In this document: piece by piece, positions 31,742-42,641 of the stretch
Layout: every line of letters begins with the position of its first letter
How positions within the stretch are numbered: the first letter of the stretch is position 1
The notes under the pieces: generated by a model
Seen by the model: only the letters and a program-made list of their open reading frames with translations
Database searches by the model: none
What the model was told of the DNA's origin: nothing
DNA from: Apophysomyces variabilis
Taxonomy: Eukaryota > Mucoromycota > Mucoromycetes > Mucorales > Mucoraceae
DNA: 64,000 nt
Direction of reading: 5' to 3'
NCBI GenBank assembly: GCA_002749535.1
Contig: MZZL01000390.1
Span: 668,253 to 732,252 of the forward strand
Translations under genes and position numbers: made by a program

Positions 31742-31935
31742 ATGCGTCGCAGTCCCCAAGCCGTGCGTTGGAATTGCCCTTCGGGGGTAAGTAAGAAGAT
31801 ACCACACCCTTCCATCTACTAACTATGAATTAGATTCGACGCGACTCGAATAAATTTTGTGTCCACTGGAGGACCAAGTTGATACGAGTAAAATGTACTT
31901 CCCGCATAACCTATTTATTAAGGACGCATATCTAG
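31742..31935 (+). CDS. Possible 48-residue spliced small protein
   Basis: Two exons (31742-31786 and 31834-31935) surround a textbook 47-bp intron: donor GTAAGT, branch site TACTAAC (31817-31823) and acceptor TAG ten bases on. The joined frame starts MRRSPQAVRWNCPSG and continues IRRDSNKFCVHWRTKLIRVK, a basic peptide with three of its four Cys in a zinc-ribbon-like spacing, though the full CxxC pairs are missing. The splice signals are convincing; the protein is less so. An alternative frame across the first exon is open upstream (LLTAFLFDQFSNRFFRRI) and ends shortly after the same intron. It may instead be a spliced non-coding RNA or an exon of a decayed gene. Confidence 0.35.
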
Positions 31936-32139
31936 TTTCTTTTAGCGCAAAGCTGAACCTTTTCTTGATGCAAAATTTGTTCTAGAGTAGCGCAAAAATG
32001 TAGTTCAGAAAACGTAAAGTCACGATTGTGCTTTTCGAAATATTGTATTATACTAATCAGAACGCAATTTTTAATATCTTATGTAAAAAAACACGGTAGT
32101 GCGATCAAGAATAGCTAAACTCGGTAAAGATAAAGAGCC

Positions 32140-33242
32140 TTAGCCTAACAGCGGGGCTGTTTCCGGAGTTCCATATCCCAAAAGTCTGTAAATGAAAGGC
32201 TTGATAGGATAGATGGTACTGATAAGAGCAGCCGTAAAGGCTCCCCAGTGGACAATAGGAATTCGTTGCTATACAATATTTCAGGAACTCTATTTAGTCA
32301 AGTTTACCATAATTCATTGCATAAGTTACCTCGTCAAATATAGCCCATAGGCCGAAAGCAATGACCAGAGCAGAGGTAACGTCGCCTTTTTTATGCTTAT
32401 ACTCAACATAGCTGATTGCTGTGGCTGTCAGAATGGCCAATGCGAGATAGATAAGCACAGTGACAAAGACGTTGGGTTCCCGAACGTTTCCATGCTCGTC
32501 CTTACGGACATGGGTGAACGCAATAAAGGCATTGACGACGGCAAGAAATACGGACCACCCATGCCAGAGTGAGAAAGGTGCATGAACGAACAACTTATCC
32601 CACCAAGACGTTGTCGGGAACTCTGTTGCCAGATTGTCTAATGGAATATTAAAATTGGTATACATATCAGACAAACAATAAATCAATGTAACCTACAAAA
32701 CACAAAGGAAACCGAAGAAAAGAGTAACAGCGTGACAAGGAATGCAAGGATGCTGTGCCCATTTTCCTGTCCAGTTTCATCATACAGTAAGTATCCCCGT
32801 CATGCCTACTTTTGTTTTCATCGTGCGCGGATGCTTACCAAAAGACTATACCAAAGTGCGTTCAGGATGGCAGAAATAATAAAATGCCATCCAACGCCAT
32901 GAATGACTTGTTCGTGAGCAGGTTCAAACCATTGATAGATGATAAATCCTCCCAACAGTAAATGAATGACAGTCCATACCAAGAATACCCATGGTGCTAG
33001 AACGAATTGAATATGGAGTTGGCGGAAAGATAAGGAGAAATCTTACCTGGATCGAAATAACTATGAAAGACAATGTAAGAGTTCAATCAAACTTTGTAAG
33101 ATGGGAAGCGAACTTACGTATCGTATTTTGCGAAAACATCCGCCAACTTAGTTTTTCCGGTCAAGGAATAGACAGTGGCGGAAAGGAAAAATAGATAGAC
33201 AAGGACGTTGGCTACTTTATGAAAGATATGAACACGAGTCAT
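32140..33242 (-). CDS. Multi-span membrane protein, DUF1774-like
   Basis: Six exons (33118-33242, 33047-33060, 32839-32996, 32737-32766, 32330-32692, 32140-32268) join to 272 residues. One exon is only 14 bp, and the fourth uses an unusual GTCACG donor; both are supported because they keep frame and restore continuous membrane protein sequence. About seven hydrophobic spans are visible: VANVLVYLFFLSATVYSL, WVFLVWTVIHLLLGGFIIY, WHFIISAILNALWYSLL, ILAFLVTLIYCL, the FSLWHGWSVFLAVVNAFIAF block, VFVTVLIYLALAILTATAIS and ALVIAFGLWAIFDE. The FSLWHGW motif and layout resemble fungal DUF1774 proteins, whose function is unknown. The C-terminus (YRLLGYGTPETAPLLG) is polar. Confidence 0.75.
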
Positions 33243-35620
33243 TCAGAATAAAGTAAAAGAGAGAACAAAGGGGAATGGATCTTTGCTGTGCTGATGTTGA
33301 TAATTTTAAAAAGGTCAAAGTGACGACAGCTTGACGTCTGAAACATTAAGGATGAGCACTCTTTGCTCAACACTTGATTATTTGCTTTTTAGTAAAATTC
33401 TCGATCGTCCAGATCATTCCGCCTTATGTAAGACCACACCCATCATTAGGCGTCCGTTTCCCCTTTCATTCCAACTATATATCTGACTAAGGAATTGCTA
33501 AGAGTAGGTCTTGTAGATTAAGTTACCCGTTCTAGTCATGTGTATGTTAGTTTATCTAATGAAGCATGATCAGCTGGTATTGAAACAAATGAGAGACAAC
33601 CAGCCTATTGCAGTACTGGGACTTCATGCTTTTCTACAACAAACTAAATCTGTCCAAGGAAACCGCTTGAAAACCATGACCCAAGTGAGAGTTGTGTACC
33701 AATTACCCACCGAACCGTGAGAATTCATGCAAGGGGCCTTTCCAATTTCTGAGTCGCATAAATTTTGGTGCCCTTTCGCGGTGAGGACACTGTTACCAGA
33801 AACAAGCCTTTTCGTTCATAAATAACCCAGAACAAGCAAAGAAAAAGGATTTGCTTTTTTCTTTATCAGGAGCCAACATGGGTATCTTGCCATCATATTG
33901 CCCGAAACAAACATTATCAAGGTTAAGTTCAGGCGTACCAATTAACCAGACATCTGTATTCCACAAAAGCCTATTCAAGAATGGTTTTAAATGACCATCA
34001 GTTTTCTCTTCACATGTTGGTTGTTTTTGTGAATTGACAAATAGGTTTATACGCGTTTAATGCTTGAGACATAGAAAGGAATCATTGTTTATTCCATATC
34101 TGAATTAGATGAAGACTGATTACTATCCTATCCACTTCTCATTTAAATGGAATATCCTTAACTGCTATCCAGTGACGTTATCGTAGCAGCGCGTGCTGAG
34201 AAGATTCGGTGACTTTTAAACGACCCAATTTACAGCAGCAACACGTGGAAACGGCCCGATAACGACCTTTACATATTAAAAAACGATCAACACGAGTGAA
34301 AACTCCCTATAATATCTTATATTCGATGCCATTGTTCTAAAGAGTATAAACTCTTCATTTGGGCTCGATATATGCATGTACTTTCCAAGGTAACCAAAGC
34401 ACCTTGTTCGATGCTATGTCATTTGCTTTTATTCAGAGATAGTCATTGGCCATGGTGCGTCGATCTGCTGCGGCAAAGGTCACGGTAGGACTGGTTACAG
34501 TTGGTAATCTCACTGCTTGCGTTTGTTCTAACGGTATAGCAGATTATCTCGGCATTTTACGAATAGATCTCGGTCTAGCCGTGGCTTAAGATTAGATCAT
34601 GGCAATGAGATGGGTGCCATAACGAAATTTCATATGTCCTTTGAGTTTTCTTTGTTATTATTTTTTTGTTTTCGCGTTCCTCAAAAATAATATGAAAGAT
34701 AAAGCAAGTGGGAGACCTGGGCGAGTTCATGTTAGCACATGTCTGCCAGGCTATTTTGGACGAAGTGAGGGATGATCATCGGCTTTTTCCGTTTCGGCAA
34801 AGAAAAGATTAGAAAACAGGTATCTTTGCAAGCTGTGTTTTTCCCCACTTTATACACTTTGTTCATATGCATGGTGTCCAAATGGTGTGATTTTTTGTTT
34901 CTGTGCTTAAACAGCCCGCTTGTGATACCTCAACTTTATTTTCATTTCAGGAATGGTCGAAAACGTCGGTTCATTACCTAAGAGCTTTTTGCTTGTCAAA
35001 TCACAGTTTAGGTGTTCCACCACATATTTTACTAGTTATTTTGTGGAGATCTAACTGTTGCTTCATCTATTTAACGTATCCGTAAATGGGCACATGTAAT
35101 TTACAGCATGGTTAAAGTTGAACTTCGTTTACATCTCTTGGTCAACTGTCCCATCGGCTCTAGGCGGCGCTCTTGTGCGTTGCACAGACAAGAACGGTCA
35201 CTTGCAAGGCTACAAGTGAATATGGCAACGCTAAACCCGTGCTAGAATCCCTCTTATTATCGCTACTGGTTCGACAAAGTCCCCTTGCACGCACAGTCAT
35301 CGCTAGATAATGCGGGAAAACCTTTTACGGAGATCGCCCGTGGCATTGAAGCTAACCTTACCCCCATGCACAGACAATTCGACGTTTAGGTTAAATTACC
35401 ATGAAACACGTTGGTTTTACGATCGCAAAGGATAAAGGCTTTTTTTATCGGTACGTGACGAGGGGACCTTTTACGTAGTCGTCCTCTGTCTCCTTTCATC
35501 TGTACAACCTCCAAAACAATATTAATACGTCCCTTCATTTCTTTTTTGCTCCTTTCTTTCGGGAATCTTTCATCCGAATTTTAGAAAACAAAGCTAGCCC
35601 TTTCTGGTATTTTCATCACC
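33243..35620. other. Gene-free stretch of 2.4 kb
   Basis: Short frames only, among them a 60-codon frame at 33538-33720 (+) and a protein-like one at 33793-33978 (-, with WLIGTPELNLDNVCFGQYDG). Neither shows a known domain or splice partners. The right end (35440-35620) is the pyrimidine-rich leader of the methyltransferase gene. Confidence 0.4.
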
Positions 35621-36893
35621 ATGGCTTGGCCCTCGTTGTTGCGTAAAGATGATATCCGCATCAATGGTCGAACATTTTCATCGCCTGTCCATAAAACATA
35701 TTGTCTCCCACGCGATGACGAGGAAGCCGATCGATTGTCTGCCGTAAGTTGCTCTAACACTTATACTAGACGAGCTTCTAACATTCCATTACCTTCTGCT
35801 AACCTAGCTTCATTCCGCAATCAAATTTGTTCATGGTGATAACCTTCTAGGAGCTGCAAAAACTTTTCTTTCGGAAAGCATAGATGTTGCTCGTGTTTTA
35901 GATGTTGGCTGCGGTGCAGGAACCTGGATTATGGTAAACTAGAGTGAATTTCAAAAGTGCTTAATTACTGAAAAGAGCTTTAATATTTTTTTTATCAGGA
36001 TACAGCAGCTGATTATGAAGACCATGAATTTATTGGTATTGACGTAGCGGATATGTTTCCGAAATCAGTCATGCCGCCAAACGTTCATTTCATAAAACAT
36101 GATATATTAAAAGGACTACCATTTCCTGACCGATCCATGGATGTTGTTCATATGAGGTAAATATTAATTTTTGCGTCATTATATTTTTGTTGTTAATAGT
36201 TCTTTTTCGTTTGGCTGCGCAGACTTATGCAACTCGCATTTCGCACCTATGAATGGCCGTTCATTGTTAGCGAAATCTATCGTGTATTAAAACCAGGTGG
36301 TTATGTTCAGATCGTTGAAGCAGAAGAAAAGGTTAGTTATCTCCGGAACCATGGATGACTTGACGTTAAAATACGTATCTAGATTGCTGGCAACCGCGCT
36401 TCTGTGGCATGGTTTGAACGATGTTAGTACCTACATTTTTGTTACATATTCTGATTTTATTAACTAAACACGTCGATCTCTTAGTTTACACTGCCGCTAA
36501 TGCAAAACGAATTGACCTTCATTTAACGTCAAGATTGCCAATGCTACTGGAAAACAATCAATTTGATATGGTCGATGCAAGAAAAGATTCAATTCTATAT
36601 GGTTTGTATTATTTACCATAAACAGCTTTAGGTTAAACCAAGCGTTTACTTATTCTCAATTAGCAACCGATTGTCCTTTGGAATCAACGTTTCGGTGGTC
36701 TACTGCTAAAGCCATGGAAGTTATTAACCTCAAATGGCAAAAAGAACTCGGGTTTCGATCCAAAATAGCTGCCAAGGTCGCAATGGAAGCAGCAGCTTAC
36801 GGACTAAGATACTCAGACTCTTACGTAGACTACTACGTATATATTGCTCAAAAACCATCGGAGGTTCTGGTAACCCCTATGGTTTTGTTGTAG
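35621..36893 (+). CDS. Class I SAM-dependent methyltransferase
   Basis: Seven exons (35621-35743, 35808-35933, 35999-36156, 36223-36331, 36383-36422, 36485-36601, 36664-36893) give 300 residues. Motif I is VLDVGCGAGTW (residues 71-81). The acidic residue at the end of strand 2 is in FIGIDVADMFP. Motif II/III follow as LPFPDRSMDVVHMRLMQLAF and EIYRVLKPGGYVQIVEAEE. The fold is that of small-molecule methyltransferases of the UbiE/LaeA type found in large families in filamentous fungi. The C-terminal part (FRWSTAKAMEVINLKWQKEL) probably forms the substrate cap. Substrate unknown; no biosynthetic partner genes lie beside it. All introns are GT..AG, including a GTTAGT and a GTTTGT donor. Confidence 0.88.
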
Positions 36894-38689
36894 AACATTG
36901 CAACCACAGTGTTTTTTTTCTTTTGTACATCATATTAACTTCATATCCATTGATTGTCATTGAAGTTGTATTCATTAAACGTCACGCGTAAAAATGGATT
37001 ATTTGGTATACCAAACCATCTTGGCATGGTCTTCAGTACGCCTTATTCAATCCGGAATATGAGTGGAAAAAAGCGGCAAAACGTGGCAATGTCAAGGTGT
37101 GACCACGCAACTAGCAATGGCGAGTTACCGAAATACTTGCCTTTCCTGTCACACACGCGGGTCTATACTCTTTTAGAACAATTGTTTCTTGGGTACCGGA
37201 AGGCCAAAAAAAATTGTGCCTCATACAACCGTTGCTACTGTATCGAGGCTCAACTTGTCCACTAACCAATACAGTTGATCAGATAAATACCACGTCCAAC
37301 GCGAGTATAAGCCCATTAGAACTAACATATGTGTGACAATAGCAAGCGTAATGATAGACTTACTATATATGAAGCTCTAGCCAACCATAAAGACTCGGTC
37401 CAATAGAGTTTTCTGCAATGTGATACCATATGGTGGCTGGAACCCATGCTCCTGCTAAAACACATGGCTTTAAGTCTGTTTGACTCGTCTCTATATGTCC
37501 AATATTAGTTACTTACAATGGCCTGGATATGCTTAAACGCATCCCATGCCGTCCGATTCACTTAGAGGACCACGGATATTGTTCAAACTTTGATGAGAAA
37601 TTAGCTTTGCTCAATTTATTTACTGTGTCCCAACGAAAAAAGTTTTTCCATTCTAAGTTGCTTACAAATAACACTGTGCTATCCAACTCGGCATATCATC
37701 GGAGCAGTGTTTAAGGTGGTCTTCACTCACGAAAATACAATGCTCCTCGTGTTGTCGGTACGACTATAAAAGTCTCGAATAGCTAGGATGCTTATTGATA
37801 CTCACTTTACTAGTGCAATCTCATCTCGAGTAGCTGTCGCTATGCTGTTAGATGGGCCAAAATTGATCACCAGCAGCTCGGCTATCCGGATTTCGGAAAT
37901 ACCCAGACCGGTCAAGACAATAACGCTCCGCACATGAATAAACGATTCAGCGCAATGGTAACCTACGACATGCCCAGTTTCCGGTACCTGGGTTTTATCT
38001 CGTCCTATTTTCCGCCCTACACCGATCTACTCACCTTTAGTCAGGTAGTCAGCAGGATCTTTAGTAGCGATTGCGGCTTATGTCGAAAAGAATACAAGTA
38101 GGCAAAACTGGTATATAATGGTAAGCCACGTTACAGGATTTCAATATGTGGTCAATGGTTACATTTTGCATGTAACTATGATGACATCCATACCTGTTCT
38201 AAAAAAAGATGTTCGTTAATGTTTTGTTACAGCCCTGGCATTGAAAATGATCCCGACAAGTGCTGTTTTGGTTGCAATTTTATGATACGGAGTAAATAAA
38301 ACTTGGTGCTTTACTAGGATACTGCCATATTCCGTAGCCAGGAATAGTCTATGTTTCGGGGTTATCCAGGATATTCGCAGATTAAAACAACTACACAGCT
38401 CCTCGCTCGGTATCTAAATCGTTCTCCACAAGAGTTCATAATACTTGATAACTAGGGTATATGAAAACTTAATGTTGGGACATTTGCCGTTGAGTATCGT
38501 AGTAATGGATATTGGTTATTGAAGTAGGAAACAAATCGAGTGCCATGAATGGATAAAGAGGGCCGCTTGTCATAAATTCTCGAAAGCTTCAGCAATGCTG
38601 TAATATCCGAGAATACGGTTTGTTTCTGTATTGAACAAGTTCATGTGTAGCAGCATTAAGCAACTCTAACAGACAGTCATAACAGCTGG
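36894..38689. other. Intergenic DNA with possible element remnants
   Basis: No intact gene. 37.80-38.10 kb has higher GC and overlapping open frames on both strands, unlike its surroundings, suggesting inserted and decayed mobile DNA. The rest shows short AT-rich frames only. Confidence 0.4.
37802..38027 (-). other. Open frame, possible transposase N-terminus relic
   Basis: A 74-codon frame without a usable ATG reads GRDKTQVPETGHVVGYHC, VRSVIVLTGLGISEIRIAEL, then ends ATRDEIALVK. The middle resembles a helix-turn-helix of Tc1/mariner-type transposases (Gly-Leu-Ser.. then Ile-Ala..Leu), but the match is weak, and the plus strand is open over the same bases (SFRYLGFISSYFPPY). I cannot tell which, if either, was once coding. 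Confidence 0.2.
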
Positions 38690-40760
38690 GTCACGACCAT
38701 ACCTGGATGAATGCCTTGACACTGTAATGGATGATCCTTTTCATAAATTTCCTATTAGTATTGCCTCCGAAAACAAACAATTATCAGTATAAGACAAGTA
38801 GGAACCTTCTGCGGGTGTCATTCCCCTCATTACGCCTGCCTGAGAAACCAATCTCGCCAAAAATTTTCGCGTGAGGGTATAGCAACATTTTTGACGATCT
38901 TCAGTCAGGAATATGGAATTTCTAATGACTCCGCTTGAATGTCCTTACCAATGGACATCAATCGAACATGCGGAATTCGCCCGCTTCTGAGCTGACTGAT
39001 TGATAAAAGACGCGTACCAAGTTGATCCAAACGTTACGATATTTTTCCCGAGGTTCTGTATGCTATACGTGGCTGGTGATGGAAAGATTGTGCGTCGATA
39101 GTATGGTAAGACGCGTTATACAGATTCGCGTGAATGTCAGCCCAGTGGCGAAGTCATCCACAAACCAGCACAAACCATGACCACGTTGCCAATTGCAGAC
39201 CAGCTTGCGCTCATGTTGGGTGATGATGAGACCCGCAAGTTGTTGTCTTATCGCCATGAACATGAGGAAATGGAAGGAAAGTACATGGACCTTTTTGACG
39301 ACCAAGTGTACGAATCACTCTGTAATGAGAAGCAGCTATTGAGGGGAAACTACGACATCGGTCTCTCCTTGTACGTTGACGGTTTCCAACCTTTCAATAG
39401 CAGCAATACCTCGTTGACGATGATGCACCTGGTGGTTCTCAATTTTGATCCCTCTGAACGGTAAGGTTAAACGCACTTGCATGATGAAACTAATCAAGTC
39501 GCCTTATCTTTCAGCTATGAAAACCGCAACGTACTACAGTTGGGCATCACGTAATCACGCCGGGTCCAAACGCCCCTAAGAGTATCTGGTCCTTCCTGCA
39601 ACCTTTGCTCCAAGAACTGCAACAACTAGAACGTGTTGGCATGATCGTTAAGAAGCCCGACGGAAGTGAAGTTGCTGCAAAGGTGCACTTGCTTCTGGCC
39701 ACCGGAGATATCCCTGCAGCTGCCAGTTTATGCAATCATACTGGCGTCTCGTCCTTCTTCGGTTGCCCCCAATGTCTTATCAGAGGACAAAAGACCAACG
39801 GTATCTACTTCATCCCTGATCTGTCGCGGCCCTTCCAAAGACGTCCACGGGAACAATTTGCTGAAGGCGATAAGGTACAACAGATAGACCCTATCGCAAG
39901 TCATACGTTATATACTAATAAACTTTTTCAGTTATTACTTACGCTTAACAGGAACAAGGTATTAAAGCACCTGTTTCTTTCGCATCATTGAGCACGTTCA
40001 CGGGTGCATATTTCTTTGGCTTGGACGAGATGCATCTGTTAGGACATGGACTAGGAAGATTGCTTTGGAGCATGCTCATGAATGACAAGGAGAAGTTCGG
40101 TTGCAACAAAGTCGATAAGCATGAGAACATCGTTGAACGGTACCTATTCGCCCTGAAAAACCGGAATACATGCCGTGCGATTGGTGAGGCGATAGAAAGA
40201 TCCCGTCAAACGACCCCTGTCGCATTTCAAGGCCGCTGGAATAACGTTGCAACAAGTGCTGGTCACTATCAGGCTGTTGACTGGTTGGATTTTTTTATTG
40301 TACGCTGTGCCAACGGTTGTGGTGGAGGGTTTGGAACAAGAAGAAACTTGGAGAGCTTTAATGAACCTGGTTGTTACTCGTCAGTTGAATCTGCAGTGGA
40401 CATACACTGATTCAGATGTGGATGTCATTGAGAGGTAAGTAAAGTGGACGAAAATAATGAGATAGACTGACTTTTACCATTTCAATTCAGAAATATTTCG
40501 AAGTGGCAAGCTTTCTTGGTCCGCAAGTACAACAACAACAAGGGAACTTTGAAGCCTCCTGTGTTTACAATCACTCAACATTATCTATCCCACATAGCCT
40601 CCACCATGTGCAACCTGGGTCCACTTCGTTCCATCTCTGCAAGGTGTATGGAGCGTACATCGTTTCATAATTTACTAAACTGATTATTTCATATAATTAC
40701 TGTTCAACTTGGATAAATTATTTTCAGAATATTCTGCCACCCTTTAGTATTGTCAATCTT
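38690..40760 (+). pseudogene. Dead CACTA/Tnp2-family transposase gene
   Basis: The clearest part runs from 39177: HKPAQ..PIADQLALMLGDDETRKLL, then GLSLYVDGFQPFNSS, the Tnp2 (Transposase_21) strand with a catalytic-type Asp. VLQLGIT, FLQPLLQELQQLERVGM, LLLATGDIPAAASLCNH (second Asp region) and CPQCLIRG follow. Further on are GLDEMHLLGHGLGRLLW, HYQAVDWLDF, and GPLRSISARCMERT, which matches the conserved C-terminal block before the family's terminal domain. Introns of normal type remain (for example 39461-39514, GTAAGG..TTTCAG). Damage: several stops before 39177, an 8-bp insertion TAATCACG at 39552-39559 that shifts frame, and one extra T in a T7 run at 40290-40296. No terminal inverted repeats were found. 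Confidence 0.72.
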
Positions 40761-41627
40761 GGGAGAAGATCTTGGTATATCCTCTAAAGAAAAGTTGCAC
40801 CGGAATACCAATGATAACAACATAGGGACTAAAATAGTTTCAACCAGTGTAAATGTTAGATACTAATAAGCTTCTATTCCTTCAATGTATTGCCATAAAT
40901 CAGGTTAGCATATCGGATGTTTTAAATCAAGAAAAAAATACGTTTATGCTTTTTTTTTGGGAAGGAATCGTGCTAAGGAGTGGTGGCTATGCTATTAATC
41001 ATATCAATGCATTAGTGCAGCTTCTGCTCCTGTCTACATATGATTTTATCAAATAGGATAGTGTTGCTATCTTCGTATTTAGCCCAAAATTTTTTCCATA
41101 TCTGATCATGATTGATCGCTATCTAAAGACAAAATCATCCGTAACAAAGACCGCATCTTTAGTATAAGTCTGTGTCACTTAACCCTTTGCGATTGCGCAG
41201 ATATGGTGACAATAACGACAAATGGTAGGGCACATTCAACCTGACTCATGGAGAGACTGCCTATATGGGGTGTTAAATTTCGAGTGCATGATCGCCGACT
41301 TTTTTTTAAGGATAAAAGCAAACTGCTGTGAACTGACGTCAACTTCAGCAAGGTGGTATAGTTTGATTAAAGAATTAACTTTAACCCTTCGAAATTCCAG
41401 CTTATAACCATGTAATGGGGTCCCGGGACATGATGTCTCTACCCGTGCAATTAAATCAAAGTACAGCCATACTACTACTACACTACTACGCCAGACGGTA
41501 ACTTCCCAAGGTTTGTATTAGAGTTGGTTATCATTTAAGATGAATAAGTACATTTGAGTAGGGAGTAGAACAAGAAAGTAAAAGCAAAGAAAAAAAAAGG
41601 TAAAAAAAAAAGAATATGAGTGATGAT
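40761..41627. other. Convergent spacer after transposase relic
   Basis: AT-rich, short frames only. A short ACT run lies at 41471-41490. It includes the 3' region of ERG25 at its right end. Confidence 0.45.
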
Positions 41628-42641
41628 CTATTTGTTCTTAGCCTTGAGCTTCTCTTCTTTCTGACGCTGACGATAGGCACGGTACTTCTTATCGGTACCG
41701 AACAAGTAATCCCACCATCGGAAAGAAGAGGCATAGTTACCTACGAATGCCATGTGATGGTAATCGTGATGTTCGGCTCCAGCCCAGAAAGGAACCCAGT
41801 TGTGCAAAGACCAAGGGAAATCGTAGCCTGAATGAGCATCGATTGCCTGGAAGAGACGGAGCACGATCCAAAAAAGCATTGTGACTAGATGAAGATCCCA
41901 TGCGGGGCCCCAATTAAGGAAGTAGGACGAGACAGCGTGATAGATGAGCGGTCCACCGATAGTTCCGAAACCCAGGATCATTGTTTCGATAGGATGAGCA
42001 TATTCGGCTGCAATACCGAACGGAGCAGCATATTCGTGATGGACTTTATGGACTTTCTTGTAAAATGGAGGCCAGTGCATGAAACGATGCATGTGATAAT
42101 GGTAGAAATCTTCAAAGATGAAAAAGATCGCCACTTGAGGCAAGATCTGTTGCCTGGCGCGATACAATCAAGTTCATTTTCAGTCACACGTGCAGAAAGG
42201 AAAACAACTATCACAGATACTTACCATGCTGGGAAAGGAGCATGTACCTTCATACCCAGGAAGGTGGCCATGGGGTGGAAAAGAAAGATAAGAGGTCCTT
42301 CAAAGACAAAGTGAGCATATAACACTTTCTTGGTGCAGTTCCAATAGTCATCCGTGTCATTAGGTTTATTCTAAGTGTTTGAATAAGAAGACCAAATTCA
42401 GAGAGGATTCAAGGATGAGACTTACAGGTTGCAATTTGTAGCGTCTGAATTGGGGAATGTAATCGCAGATAAGGAAAGGAATGAAGCGGCCGAAGTACAC
42501 CAGTTCGTGCATGAGGAAGGCGAAAATGCCTGTTACGACCAGAGGGTTTCGGTCTTTGTACATCAGCTCCCATTGCGTTTCGAGCCAGTTAAGTTGATAG
42601 GTCTCCTGCAAGACGGTCGAATTCGTCAAAACGGACGCCAT
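41628..42641 (-). CDS. ERG25: C-4 methylsterol oxidase
   Basis: Three exons (42426-42641, 42225-42370, 41628-42153) give 295 residues. The fatty acid hydroxylase family His clusters are all present: HYHMHRFMH, HKVHHEY and HHDYHH, which bind the di-iron centre. The rest follows Erg25/SC4MOL: NWLETQWELMYKDRNPLVVT at the start, FIPFLICDYIPQFRRYKLQP, GPLIYHAVSSYFLNWGPAWD, and HSGYDFPWSLHNWVPFWAGA. It oxidises the C-4 methyl groups of 4,4-dimethylzymosterol in ergosterol synthesis at the ER. The end KLKAKNK is a KxKxx-type ER retrieval signal. An in-frame ATG four codons upstream (42653) is an alternative start; splice sites are all GT..AG. Confidence 0.95.

Noticed and set aside
33538..33978. Two 60-codon frames upstream of the methyltransferase
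   Set aside because: No domains, no good start context and no splice structure.
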